DNA of 64,000 nt, taken from the NCBI GenBank assembly GCA_025200525.1, contig CM045767.1:8725273-8789272 (forward strand), written 5' to 3'. The DNA comes from Camellia lanceoleosa (taxonomy: Eukaryota; Streptophyta; Magnoliopsida; Ericales; Theaceae). The position numbers and the translations under genes are program-made. Positions 33,071 through 44,833 of the stretch are shown here, in pieces (the first letter of the stretch is position 1; each line of letters opens with the position of its first letter). The notes under the pieces were generated by a model. The model was not told the DNA's origin, did no database searches, and saw only the letters and a program-made list of their open reading frames with translations.

Positions 33071-35196
33071 CTACCCGTCAAGCGGAATTTGTCGCACGCC
33101 AGGCCGAGGTTATGGCCCAACAGGAAAAGTTGATTACTAGATTGCAACAACAACAACCACCACAGCAAGCCGGAGCATCTGCTTCGCACCAAGTTCCTCC
33201 CCCACCAAGAGTTCCAATACTTGGGGAGACCGTTAACGAATACGAACAATCCAACGGGGCTAGCTCCACCCCCAATTCTACCCCAGCTATCCAAAGCACC
33301 TACCAATCTACCGGATTCTCCCTTTGAGTTTGAGGTGGACCCCACAGCGTTAAAAGTGAGCAAGCTTGAAAAGCTGTTCAAGAAGTCTCAGGGCGTGAAG
33401 TCCATTATGGATATTGAGGATGGCTACACCGACTCGGCCGTGACTCTACTAGATTGGTTTAAAATGTCGCACATAGACCGTTTCGACGGGTCCGGAGATC
33501 CTATGGTGCATTTGCGGCTATTTTCGGATATCCTAAGGCCGATGGGCCTCTCCAGATTGCAGAAGCTTTCCCTGTTTGGCCGGACCCTGTCAGGTGTAGC
33601 GGCTATTTAGTATGCAAAACTAGAGGACTCTGTTAAGAGGAATTGGGAGGAGATGGCTGAGGCCTTTGTAGCTCCATACTCCTACAATACACAGATCGAG
33701 GTCACAACTCATGATCTCGAGACAACTGGGCAAGACATGAAGGAGAGCTTCTCCGATTTTGTGACCCGCTGAAGGGCTAAGGCCTCGATGATGGCCATCA
33801 GGCCTATTGACAAAGATCAGATTCGAATGGTTGTGCGCAACCTCCAGCCCAAGCTCATGCAGAAGATGATCGTTCTCCCCCTCCCCACCTTTGTAGATTT
33901 ACATGAGATAGGGGTGCAGATCGAGGACGCTGTGAAACAGGGCCTCATTGATCATGAGAGAGAACAGCACAAGAGGGCATTCAATCATGTACGAATCTGA
34001 GCACAAGCAGTCTTTGCCGTGCGAGCTTCAAATGTGAGTATGGTCACCACCACCACCACCCCAAAAACCCTTTCAGCTACACCATTCACCGGTATGTCCG
34101 GAAGTAGCTCACAAACAACCAAGTTTCCACCCCGAGGCCAAAGAACCTTCACCCCACTATACATGTCTTTGTCCAAGGTTTTGGGGGTTTTGATCAGGAA
34201 AGGGCACTTGAAGCCCCTAGAGCTGCAGCCACTACCAGATAGACTCCCTGCTTTCCATAACCCAACCAAGTATTGCGCCTTTCACTAGCAACATGGTCAT
34301 GAAACTGGCGTTGCTTTCGATTGCGTCATGAGATTCAAGATCTCATTGACAATAGGGTGATCGTGCCTCCAGAAAAACCAAATGTCACAACCAACCCTCT
34401 CCCACCACATAACCAAGCTCCACCTCCCAAACGCATCAATATGATCCAAACTGGGGTTGTGTCATACGACCCTAGCATATATATCATCCCTTCTCACCTA
34501 CCCAAGCCAGAGGTGTTCATTCCTGACAGCACTGACTTGTGCATGTTAGACATCTCCCAAACCCAACCTGAAACGGTGGTGGTGGCTATCTAAGATAAAA
34601 GTGGGTCAACTGTGGGAGCAGATAGGAATGATGATACAAAGCCTGAGGGGTCTGCAAGCATCATGTACAACCCGAGCGGTTACATTACATCAGCAGGCCA
34701 GGCTAGGCCAGATGTGGAATTGCCAGTAGGAGCAGAGACTTGTGTAGTACAGGAGGATGGACCTAATCAGGGGCTGGATGATCTGGCAGAACTGGAGGAG
34801 GACATCGTAAACCTTCAATTCTTCAACGAACAGGACTCAGGGGATGTGACTGTCAACTGGTTTGATTTGGAAGGGTCAGCAGAAACTACTGGGTGGCTTG
34901 ACGACCAGTCGGATGTTGTTGAACAACCTCAGCTAGAACAGGGTCCGTCAGGGACGGGGACATCTACTGTGACCGGAAGGGCCAGGCATCAGTTTGCATT
35001 GCCGGAGAGCACCAGTGCTAAGAATTTTGCTCAGAATATGGGCAGTTTGGGTACGGAAGATACTGAACAGCAGGCTGCACTAAAGCAGTTTGAACGGGAA
35101 AGGATCAAAGATTCTGAGAGGGTCAGAAAGGCCAAAGCCCCTGCGGGGACAGAACGTGTTGTGTGCACAAGAACAAAAGCGTCTTTGCGAGCATAA
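33071..35196 (+). pseudogene. Element B gag, broken
   Basis: A proline/glutamine-rich head is followed by the capsid region: SKLEKLFKKSQGVKSI, MSHIDRFDGSGDPMVHLRLF, LFGRTLSGVAAI (TAG follows), NWEEMAEAFVAPYSYNTQI, LETTGQDMKESFSDFVTR (TGA follows) and VVRNLQPKLMQKM. Further on, TFTPLYMSLSKVLGVLIRKG and a knuckle-like CAFH-QHGHE are interrupted by a TAG. A frameshift near 34,300 leads to HEIQDLIDN and PPKRINMIQTGVVSYDPS, typical of Tat gag. An acidic linker (34,612-35,196) follows. Gag would form the particle shell and package RNA. At least four stops and one frameshift make this a pseudogene. Confidence 0.85.
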
Positions 35197-35339
35197 GAAT
35201 GCGAGTCTTGGGCACGGAGAATAGTTATAACGAGCAGACAGTGTCTGCCGATGGTATGTAGTGAGAAGATAACGACCTATGTCTTGCCCACACAGATGAA
35301 GACTGGGGACAAAGCCAGCCGGATGATACCGGGTACATT

Positions 35340-36720
35340 GGCGAAGTAGACCACATGACTAGAAGCGGGCGTTATTTCAAGCCCCCGCACTTAGATCAAC
35401 TAGAGGCGTCCGAAAAGGATAGAGAGGCAGAAAGAGAAGCTGCTCGAGGAGGAGGCTGTGCTGAAACAGCTTAAGAAGATACAAGCAGACATCTCCATCT
35501 GGAGACTGCTTATGGCCTCAAGAGTTCATCGACAAGCTGTCCTTTCTGCAATGGACAAGGCCAAACTCTCAATAAACACCAAGCCTGAGCAGCTGGTAGG
35601 ATTGGTTTTTCTGGGAGGAGTTTCCCCGACGTTGACCTTTTCTGGCAAGGAACTGCCGCCTGAGGGCGCCAACCATAACAAACCACTCTACATCTTTGTA
35701 GAGTGTAGAGACAAGTGGATACCGGTGGTTCTTGTTGACACGGGATCCGTCATCAACGTGTGCCCGTCGAGGACGGCATATGCAATCGGGTTGAAGCCTG
35801 CAGACTTTGTGCCAACTGCCCAGGTGATAAGGGCCTACGATAACACTAGCAGAGAAGTGATGGAGACCGTGAAGATTCACACTCAGGTTGGTCCAGGACA
35901 GTAGGAGATCGACTTCCATGTCTTAGACGTTCCCACAACCTTTAATCTACTCTTGGGGCGGCCGTGGCTGCACCAGATGAAGGCGGTCTCTTCCACCCTG
36001 CATCAAATGTTGAAAAAGCCCCACGGGGAAGGGGTGGCTATTGTTTTTGGGAATTCGTGAATTCATTCGCTACTAGAGGTGTCTACACCAGTTTTGGAAA
36101 TCGAGCATGGCACGAAGGATGTGTTCCTGTCAGGATTTACCCTAGCCGAGGTCCGAGTCGTTCAGAACATTTTGGCTGTTGGTGAGGGGTTGTATGTCAG
36201 CGCACAGTTTGTGTACCTCATGAACAAGCTTCAGCACATCCCTGGGATGGGGCTAGGAAAAAGTGGCCGGAAAAGCATTACAGTATCGGCCGAAGTGCTG
36301 CACAACCCGCATACCTTTGGTTTAGGTTATCTGCCTACCAAAGAGGACTGGGTAAGAAAGGGCAAAGAAATGGCTGGAAGAGCCAGAGCCAAGCAGACCG
36401 GGAGGCATTTTGAGTTAATGCATCGGCCTATTCAGGGCACCCTGAACGGACCCTTTGTCCGAGAGGGGGAAGACTTTCCATTCTGCGGCTTCCCAGAGCC
36501 ATGGCTGAATGGCGAGAAAAGGCGTCTGCTGGGTTTCGAGATATTCTTTGACGTACAGTTGTCCGAGGATGATGTCTTCAAGAGTAGATGACCCATCGGT
36601 GAAATGAGGCCGCAAGGAAGTGGATTCCGAGAGCACTGAGATTGAAATGAGGGTAGCACTGGCTTGTCTACTTTCAAATCCTCCGATCATACATGAGTGC
36701 TTGGGGGATAACTCAATGTC
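35340..36720 (+). pseudogene. Element B protease and G-patch-like region
   Basis: HMTRSGRYFKPP at about 35,355 and AVLKQLKKIQADISIWRLL at 35,458 are conserved before the Tat protease. The aspartic protease has VVLVDTGSVINVCP at about 35,730 with the catalytic DTG intact, and then, beyond a TAG at about 35,903, FNLLLGRPWLH, the hydrophobic-hydrophobic-Gly motif. A second stop (TGA) follows at about 36,057. QHIPGMGLGKSGRKS at about 36,233 resembles a G-patch, a nucleic-acid-binding motif known downstream of protease in some plant gypsy elements. A further stop at 36,589-36,591 and a frameshift near 36,600 precede the solo LTR at 36,721. The codons on either side of that insertion join in frame. 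Confidence 0.82.
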
Positions 36721-37689
36721 TGTAACGCCCTCAAAATATTATATAATCCCAACATCTAACAGTTCTATATACATGATAGATAAATCACATTTCCATGCAT
36801 ACATCAGAGTTAATATTACAAAGAGTATTTCATATAAGTTACAAATGTTTACACAAATAATATAACGCCCTGCGGGCTTACATCTTTCCAACTTGTTACT
36901 TGGTTACACAAAAGAAGAGCTCTAACTCTTTTACAAGTAAAGCCCTTGGCTCGCATTTACATATAACCAACAAAACAAATAACAAAGCAGAGTCTTCAAC
37001 TCCTAAACTTCCCAAGCAAAGATCTTGGAGGCGGCACGTCTCCTGTACCTGAAAATGGTGTCCCAAGAAGGGTGATCCAAAGCCCAGTAGAGATATGCTA
37101 AACCCAATATGAGAAATAACTAAAACATTAACATTCGACAAATGGTTAACACTTGTAAACCAACTCACACCCTTCCCATAGCCCAACAACAATTTCATCC
37201 ATGTTTCAATCCACTTCCCTTTACTTATCCAATCCAATTCCTATATATGGTTCATTATGTGGGTGTTTGGGAAGTGAGTTTTTATGTAGGTTTTTTTAGT
37301 TGTAGGATATTATTGGATAAAAAAATTTTAGTGTTTGGAAAGATAGTTGGGTTTTTTTTGGTTGGATGTGATGTTTGTGAGAGAAAAAATGAAATGATTA
37401 TGGGGTTGGATGTGATATTTTGTTTGGATGTGTTTTTTTTGGTTTTGCAAAACTTTTGTCTTTTAGTGGAAAAAATGAGAAAAAAATTTGGGAACCAAGT
37501 TCCCAAACACCACCTATCTAACCAAAAGATTTAAATGAGACTGCAACTCAACTTATTAACACTTCTGTTATCCACAATTCAAAATGAGACTACAACTTAT
37601 GTAATTAACACTTCAATTATCAACTTCATTCATGCACTTCAATTTATAAGGTTTCGGGACTGACACCCTAGACACTCCGGCCAACTTAA

Positions 37690-38130
37690 TTATCTATGGA
37701 GTCCATCCCCTATCTTCTCCCAAACAATGGAGTTCATCCCTTATCTCCTCCCAAACAAAGATACATATACAATGTATTAAAGCATATAATCACACGTATG
37801 GAGTACATTCCCTATCTCCTCCCAAACAAAGGTACATATACAATGTATTAAAGCAAATATGCACATATGGAGTGCATCACCTATCTCCTCCCAAACAATA
37901 TACATATACAATGTATTAAAGCATATAATCACACGTATGACGTACATCCCTTATCTCCTCCCAAACAAAGATACATATACAATGTATTAAAGCAAATATG
38001 CACATATGGAGTACATCCCCTATCTCTCCCCAAACAATATACATATACAATGTGTTAAAGCACATAATCATATACGGAGTACATCCCCTATCTCCTCCCA
38101 AACAAAATATATATACAATGTATTAAACTC
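37690..38130 (+). repeat. Irregular tandem repeat in the family 2 LTR
   Basis: Six or more imperfect units of about 65-70 bp combine GGAGTACATCCCCTATCTCC with CAAACAA and CATATACAATGTATTAAAGC. A shorter, decayed version occurs at 42,870-42,960 in the related LTR. Confidence 0.75.
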
Positions 38131-39092
38131 TTTATCTTGTACTATGATCAATAAAGGCACATATTCAATGTGTTCTTCCCACTATCATATTCAATGACAT
38201 ATTCCAATTGATTAGTTTCAAGTTACCTAATCATCATGCAGTTCTACAACAATCAAGACTATCCTCCACCAATAGCCCAAAGCAGTTATTTCTAAACAGA
38301 TAAATGGATTTACCAAACAGATAATTTATCACATTTTCCATAAGTGAGTGATTTATCAAACTGACCACACCAACTAGTCCCAATTCCATCCAATTTCATG
38401 ATGTTCAAATCAATTTCATATTCCTCACAATTACCAAATTAATTATACAAATTAATTATTTAGATTCAATTAGGACATTTTCCCCTTTTTCTTAAACATT
38501 GATCCTAAGATCAAATCTCACCTATCAAACTCACAAAACCTCATTTTCAAGACCTCATATACATATGGAGCTTAAAAACAGAGAACCCCTCTCTTATATA
38601 CTACCAATCTTGAACCCTAACTTCCCAAGTCACCAAATCTCAACATTTATACTAAATGACTAATATTTATGTTAAAACTCATAAAGAGAAGTAGATCATC
38701 CATACCTCAAGTTTAGAAGAGGAAGAAGAAAGAAAAACTCAAAAGTCGACGGAGGAGAAACCAAGCTTTACTCCGATCAAAATGAAGCCCTCGACAAGCT
38801 CTACACTTTATCTCAAAGGAGCAAGGTGAGTAGAGGTCTTCAACCAAGTAGATCTAAGGATCTTTGAGTGAAAAGTGCCTTTTAAGAGAGAGAGAGAGAG
38901 AGAGAGAGAAGGTGTTTCACGGTTTAGAGAGAGAAAATGGAAGAAAAAGTGAGAGAAAATGTCAAGTGAGGGCCTTTATATAGTACTAGGTCAAAATTAG
39001 ATATAAGCCCCAAAGTCAACTCAAAATATCTAGTCAAAATATCCCCAAAAAGTAGACCCAAACTGGTAGAAAAATCTGGAAAAAAGTTGCAG

Positions 39093-39332
39093 GTGTCGAC
39101 CCTTGTAACGGTGGTGTCGACACCAAACAGGAAAAAAAACTGGGAAAGCTTTGACTGAACTGCAAGTGTCGACCCTACCCTAGACTGATGTCTACCCTAT
39201 CTTCCAGCAACCAACACATAGACAGAAGAGGGTCGACCCTCTCCCAGTCTGGTGTCTACCCTATGTTCCAGCAACACTTCAAGAACTTCATCAACAGGTA
39301 AGGGTCGACCCTAGGAAGGCTAGTGGCGACCC
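39093..39332. repeat. Paired-palindrome array, GTCGAC type
   Basis: GTGTCGACCC (39,093) and GTGTCGACAC (39,114), then GTGTCGACCC with ATGTCTACCC, GGGTCGACCC with GTGTCTACCC, and GGGTCGACCC with GTGGCGACCC. Spacers are 11-12 bp. On the minus strand the array lies about 110 bp upstream of the TATA box at 38,975-38,982. Confidence 0.7.
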
Positions 39333-39521
39333 TAGAATGGAATTTCTAAGTCCCCAAAGAACTTTTGACAAGAATAAGTGCGAACAACCAAACCTAACAA
39401 GTTTAAATCAATTTGTACTCCCCCAAAACTAAAGTACAACAACACCAAAGGTTCCCAAAATAGAATAAAGGGTCCAAATACATTTACCAAAGACTTTAAA
39501 AGGCACAAGTGCTACAGTGTC

Positions 39522-42222
39522 CATGATTGGGAATGAAACGACTGCGAGCCTATCTTCAAACATTTTGGATGCGTCCATCGCACCCTCCCTCGTCTGGCAG
39601 TACAAGGAGGGATTCTTATCGAGCAGCACCGGGTCAGGTAGTGAGCCAGAATTTGATTTCACTAAGTCTGTGGAGTCAGAATCAGGTTCCAGCTCATCTG
39701 AGTCTGAGTCCGGTATTCTTGGGGGTGACAACCCGGATGCCACAGTCCTGTCTAGGTCGTCTTTTTCTTTTTCCTTTGAGTCTGTTGTAACAGAGGAATC
39801 AGGCGACTTGGAAGTGATTAATGAGAATGGAATGGCTGTGGCTTTCGATTACTTTTCTGTGCCTTTGATTTATTGTATTAATCAGGACTTTCAAAATTTC
39901 GATGAAAACGACAAGGAAGAAATTCCTCCGATTTTGAAATATTTTCTAGAACAAGAGCAGGAGAGGTTTGTAAAACCGCTAGTTGATGAAATCACCCAAA
40001 TTAATGTTGGTACTGAGAAGGACCCACAGCTGGTCTAGATCGGGTCCATGTTGTCTTCGGAGGAGTGCGAGCCCTTAGTCACTTTATTAAAAGATTTCAA
40101 AGATGTTTTCGCGTGGTCCTACGAAGACATGCCTGGAATCGATCCTGAGATTGTACAGCACCGAATCCCTCTTGATCCCGAGGCCCGACCCGTTAAGCAG
40201 AAACTCAGGAGGATCCGGCCGGACTGGGCTATCAAGATCAAAGAAGAGGTCACCAAGCAAATTGACGTAGGGTTCCTGCTGGTATCTAAATACCCAACTT
40301 GGTTGGCCAACATAGTTCCAGTGCCGAAGAAGGACGGCAGAATTCGGGGATGTGTGGATTTCAGGGATTTGAATAAAGCCAGTCCGAAGGACGACTTTCC
40401 TCTGCCGCATATCGACGAGTTAGTGGACTTCACTGTTGGGCATGCGTTGCTCTCATTCATGGATGGCTTTTCAGGCTATAATTAGATTCTAATGGCACCC
40501 GAAGACAGGGAGAATACTGCTTTTACCACCCTGTGGGGGACCTATTGTTATAGGGTGATGCCATTTGGGCTGAAGAATGCTGGAGCTACATATCAACGGG
40601 CTGCGACCATGATATTGCATGACATGATCCATAAAGAGGTTGAGGTGTACGTGGACGACATGATTGTCAGGTCCAAGGAAAGAGAGGGCCACTGCACCTC
40701 CTTGCAAAAGTTCTTCCAAAGGAACAGAGAATTTCGATTACGGCTGAATCCTCAGAAGTGTACGTTTGGTGTTACAGCTGGGAAAATGCTGGGGTTCTTG
40801 ATTACACAGAGAGGTATCGAAGTCGACCCTTCCAAAATCAAGGCCATCTTAGAAATGCCACCACCGAGGACTAAAAAGGAGGTGCGAGACTTTCTAGGTA
40901 AAGTGCAATTCATAAGACGGTTTATTGCTAAATTAACCTTGACTTGTGAACCACTCTTTGGTCTCCTGAAGAAAGGAAAGAAATTCCAATGGGACAGCCG
41001 ATGCCAAGCTACTTTTGAACAGATCAAGCAATATTTACAGAACCCACCTGTGTTGTCACCGCCTAAGCTAAGGAAACCGTTGATTCTGTATCTTTCAGTG
41101 ACTGAAACTACAATGGGCTGCATGCTTGCACAGGAGTCTGAGGACAAGGTGGAGAGAGCAAATTACTACCTGAGCAAGAAGATGCTGGATTATGAGACCC
41201 GCTACACTCCGCTAGAGAAGGCTTGTCTGGCCTTGGTATGGGCTACCAAGAAGCTACGGCACTACCTGTTAGCTCACTCTGTAATACTGGTTTCGAGATT
41301 AGATCCCATCAAATATCTCTTCGAGAAACCGGCACTTATGGGTAGGCTAGCCCGTTGGTTGCTTCTGCTTTCGAATTCGATCTGAAGTGTGTGACTCACA
41401 AGTCAGTGAAGGAGAGAGCGGTAGCGGAGTTCCTAGCCGATCACTCAGTTGAAGGGGATGAAGTAGTTGAGTACCTATTCCCAAACGAGGCCATTCTGCA
41501 TGTCGAAGAAGAGTTTTGGACGATGTACTTTGACAGAGCGTCAAACCAATACGAGTATGGGATAGGGGTGTTGCTAATAGCACCCGACAATTCTCGTATA
41601 CCTCTAGCATTCAAACTCTGGTTCAAAGTCTCGAACAATGAGGCAGAGTATGAGGCGTGTATTACTAGATTGGAAGCAGCTCTAGAACTAAGGGCAAAAC
41701 GGTTGGACGTCATCGGGGACTCAAACCTTTTTGTATCTCAAACTAAAGGAGATTGGAAAGTCAAAGAAGAAAAGATGAGAATCTACCACCAGACCTTGGA
41801 TATGCTGATCCCTCGGTTTGAAAAACTGAATTTCGCTCATCTGTTAAGAGAGAACAACAGGTTCGCAGATTCATTAGCAACTCTATCTTCTATGATAGAC
41901 ATCCCTTTCGGAGTCCGGATGCATCCGATCATCACCGAACAGAAACTTGCGCCGGCCTACAAGCTGATTGCTGCCATAGATGAGGTACAAGATGAGAACC
42001 CCTGGTATTACGATGTCTGGAACTTCTTGGAAAAAGAGGCGTATCCACCAGGGGCAAATGCCAAAGACAAAAGGGCAATTCGAAGAATGGCTGCTCAATT
42101 CATCGTCTGTAGAGAAAAATTGTATAAGAGAGGTCATCTTACGATACACAAGCTGTGTGTTGATGCCGAAGAATCGAAGCGCCTGATGGAGGCCATCCAT
42201 GGAGGGGAGTGCGGAGCGCACA
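39522..42222 (+). pseudogene. Element B reverse transcriptase, RNase H and second (archaeal-type) RNase H, broken
   Basis: A serine/acidic linker (39,522-40,038, with a TAG at 40,036) leads into the RT: FKDVFAWSYEDMPGIDP, VPVPKKDGRIRGCVDFRDLN, LLSFMDGFSGYN with a TAG in place of the next Gln, VMPFGLKNAGATYQR and YVDD at 40,648-40,659. The connection and RNase H follow (FLGKVQFIRRFIA, YTPLEKACLALVWATKKLRHY). After a frameshift near 41,370 comes a second RNase H: MYFDRASNQYEYGIGV, NNEAEYEA, VIGDSNLFVSQTKGDW and NRFADSLATL, with its acidic residues in place. The integrase zinc-finger start (about 42,080-42,222) is cut by the solo LTR at 42,223. The double RNase H marks the Tat clade. Confidence 0.9.
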
Positions 42223-43700
42223 TGTAACGCCCTTAAAATAAACCCATAATCATACAATCATGATACAAGAAAGAGATATTATATTCCCAACATCAGAGTA
42301 TTCTTACAAGAGATATTACATGTTGACAACAAAAGTAAATGCCCTATAGGCTTACAACTTTCCAAGTCAACACTTGAGTTCAACAAAAATAGAGTTCTAA
42401 CTCTTTACACAAAATAAGCCCTTGGCTTGATATACATGTAATACACAAAATAATCACAAAAATAAGCCTTCAGCTTCTATAACCTCCCAAGCTATATCCG
42501 TGGAGGTGGCATGTCACTTGTACCTGAAAATGATGTCCCATATAGGGTGAGCTAACGCCCAGCAGAGATATGCTAAACATAATATGAGCAATAACTAAAA
42601 CATTAGCATTTGATAAATGTTTAACTCATACAAACCAACGCACAACACAATCCAATTCCATGACAAATATGTCCATGCTTCATTTTACTTTCCTTTACTT
42701 AACCAATTTTCAATTCATAAACATGGCTCAGAACTTGGCCAAACAATTAAATGAGATTACAACCCATATCAAAACACTTCCATACTTCACAATAGATACA
42801 CATATTTGCTACATCAATGTCATATTAAAACACTTTCATACTTCACAATTGATACACATGTTTGCTGTATCAATGGAGTCCATCCCCTATCTCCTCCCAA
42901 ACCATGGAGTACATCCCCTATCTCCTCATACACAATACAATGTATATAAGCAATTATCATATACATGATCAATCAATACACATATTTGATGTATTATTCC
43001 AACCGTCACATTCAATGACTTATTCAACGTGATCAATTTCAGTTTTCCCTAATCATCATACCATCCTCCACCGATAGTCCAAAGCAATTACTTCTAAACA
43101 AATAATAAATGCGTCAACAGATAAATTATCTACATTTTCAAAAATGAGCGATTAATAAATCCAACTCCACCATTCGACCTCATCTTAAGCCAATTTCATC
43201 ATTTCCATACCAATTTCATATTTCCATAACCTTCCCAAATTAATTATACAAATTAATTCATAATAATAAATTAGGATTTTTCTCTCCCTTTCTCAACATT
43301 GACCCCAAAGGTTCAAACATTAACATTAAACATCAATAACCTCTTTCAAGACCCAAAACACACATGTATTGGTCAAAAGAACAAAACCACTCTTTCAATA
43401 TTTCAAATCTTAAACCCTAACTTCCCAAATCAAACCATTTATACAAAATGCCCAACATTTATGTTAAAGATCACAAAAATGAGTAGTTATCCCTACCTCA
43501 AGAGATGAGACCAAAAGGAGAAGATGAAGAATTTCGAAGGTGCTCCAAATCCCAAGATTTTTCGGATCAAAATGTAGCCCAAGCCAAGCTCTACACTTTT
43601 TGCAAAGGGACCGAGGAAGAAGATCACTCCAACTAGATCAAACCTTAAAGAGAAGTTGAGATCTAGAGTGAGAAGCTCTCAAGTTTGTGTTTTGAAAAGT

Positions 43701-43741
<41 letters not shown>

Positions 43742-44203
43742 GAAAAAGTGATCAAAAAGTTACTGTTCGGACTAATATAAAAACAGGTCCGCTCGAGCGT
43801 CAAACAGAGACTTACGCTCGAGCATCAAAAGCGCCGCTCGAGCGCCGGATGCACACTTCCAGAAGTTTTGCAAACGATGGTCCTCGCTCGATCGTGAAAG
43901 TGGACGCTCGAGCGTCCGATGACTTGCAGAACAAAATACTAGGAGATGAATAATCACGCTCGAGCGGAGAAGCAAAAACAAAGGGCCCGCTCGAGCGTCA
44001 AAAGCCCCACTCGAGCATGAAGGCCAAAATCTAGGCATCAACTTTTGGTTTCTAAACACAACCAACCTATTCCAAACCTGCCCAACACAACCCAAGACTC
44101 AAATACAAGAGTAGAGGATGGAAATGAGAACAAGACAACAACACATCCACGGAACCAAGTCCAGAATACAATAAACAATTGAGGGAAAACTGGGATCGCT
44201 ATA
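42223..44203 (-). mobile_element. Solo LTR (family 2), 2.0 kb, in element B integrase
   Basis: It starts TGTAACGCCC and ends GATCGCTATA, where the terminal CA has become TA. A perfect TSD, GCACA, lies at 42,218-42,222 and 44,204-44,208. Removal rejoins the integrase codons in frame (GGECGAHM / NGVILARK). A minus-strand TATA-like box (about 43,774-43,782) follows the palindrome array, supporting minus orientation. A GA run lies at about 43,702-43,736. No coding region is present. Confidence 0.9.
43790..44017. repeat. Paired-palindrome array (CGCTCGAGCG) in the 42,223-44,203 LTR
   Basis: CGCTCGAGCG and variants occur eight times. Pairs with a 10-bp spacer include CGCTCGAGCA / CGCTCGAGCG (from about 43,815), CGCTCGATCG / CGCTCGAGCG (from about 43,884) and CGCTCGAGCG / CACTCGAGCA (43,988 and 44,008). 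One pair has a 15-bp spacer. This LTR shares its terminal sequence with the 36,721 LTR, which has GTCGAC palindromes at the matching place. Confidence 0.85.
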
Positions 44204-44208
44204 GCACA

Positions 44209-44833
44209 TGAACGGGGTGATTCTAGCTCGAAAAATTCTCAGACAGGGTTACTACTGGTCCACCATGGAGGAGGATTGTATTGGCTTTGTTCGGAGATGC
44301 CACAAATGCCAGATCCATGCAAACCGCATGAACATTCCGCCGTCGAAGCTATACAACATGACTTCACCATGGCCATTTTCAGTCTGGGGGATTGATGTGA
44401 TCGGGGCTGTCACTCCAAAACGGTCCAATGGGCATGAGTTCATTCTGCTAACGATAGACTACTTTACGAAGTGGGTTGAGGCCCAATCTTATGCAGTGTT
44501 GAAGGCATCGCACATCGCTAAATTCATCAGGAACAACATCATCTGTCACTACGAGGTCCCGAACGAGATCATTTCAAATAATGGTTTCCACTTCAAGAAA
44601 GAAGTGATCGACTTGTTGGAGAAATACAACGTGGCTTTTCATAAGTCATCTACATATCGGCCGCAAACCAACGGAGCAGTTGAGGCCGCCAACAAGAACA
44701 TCAAGCATATTTTGCAGAAGATGGTGGAAACCTACTAGGACTAGCCAGATAAGCTGCCATTTGCTCTGTGGGGCTACCGGACTTCAATTCGAACTTCTAC
44801 TGGGGCGACTCCGTATTCCTTAGTCTATGGGAT
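44209..44833 (+). pseudogene. Element B integrase, catalytic core
   Basis: It continues the zinc domain (ARKILRQGYYWSTMEEDC, CHKCQIHAN) into the core: WGIDVIGAVTPK with the first Asp, IISNNGFHFKKE where the second catalytic Asp appears as Asn, and TNGAVEAANKNIK with the Glu. A TAG at 44,736-44,738 follows KMVETY. The frame continues LPFALWGYRTSIRTSTGATPYSLVYG up to the inverted LTR at 44,834. Integrase would insert the cDNA into chromatin. The Asp change and the stop rule out function. Confidence 0.9.

Larger units (their letters stand above)
36721..39516 (-). mobile_element. Solo LTR (family 2, TGTAACGCCC type), 2.8 kb, in element B pol
   Basis: It starts TGTAACGCCCTC and ends AAGTGCTACA. 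ATGTC at 36,716-36,720 and GTGTC at 39,517-39,521 give a TSD with one mismatch, and removal restores an open frame across the site. Minus orientation is inferred from a TATATAAA box on the minus strand at 38,975-38,982, followed downstream by untranslated AT-rich sequence, with the palindrome array upstream of the box. It contains diverged repeats with ACATCCCCTATCTCCTCCC and ATACAATGTATTAAAGCA words (37,690-38,130). No coding region is present. It shares its start with the 42,223-44,203 LTR. Confidence 0.87.
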
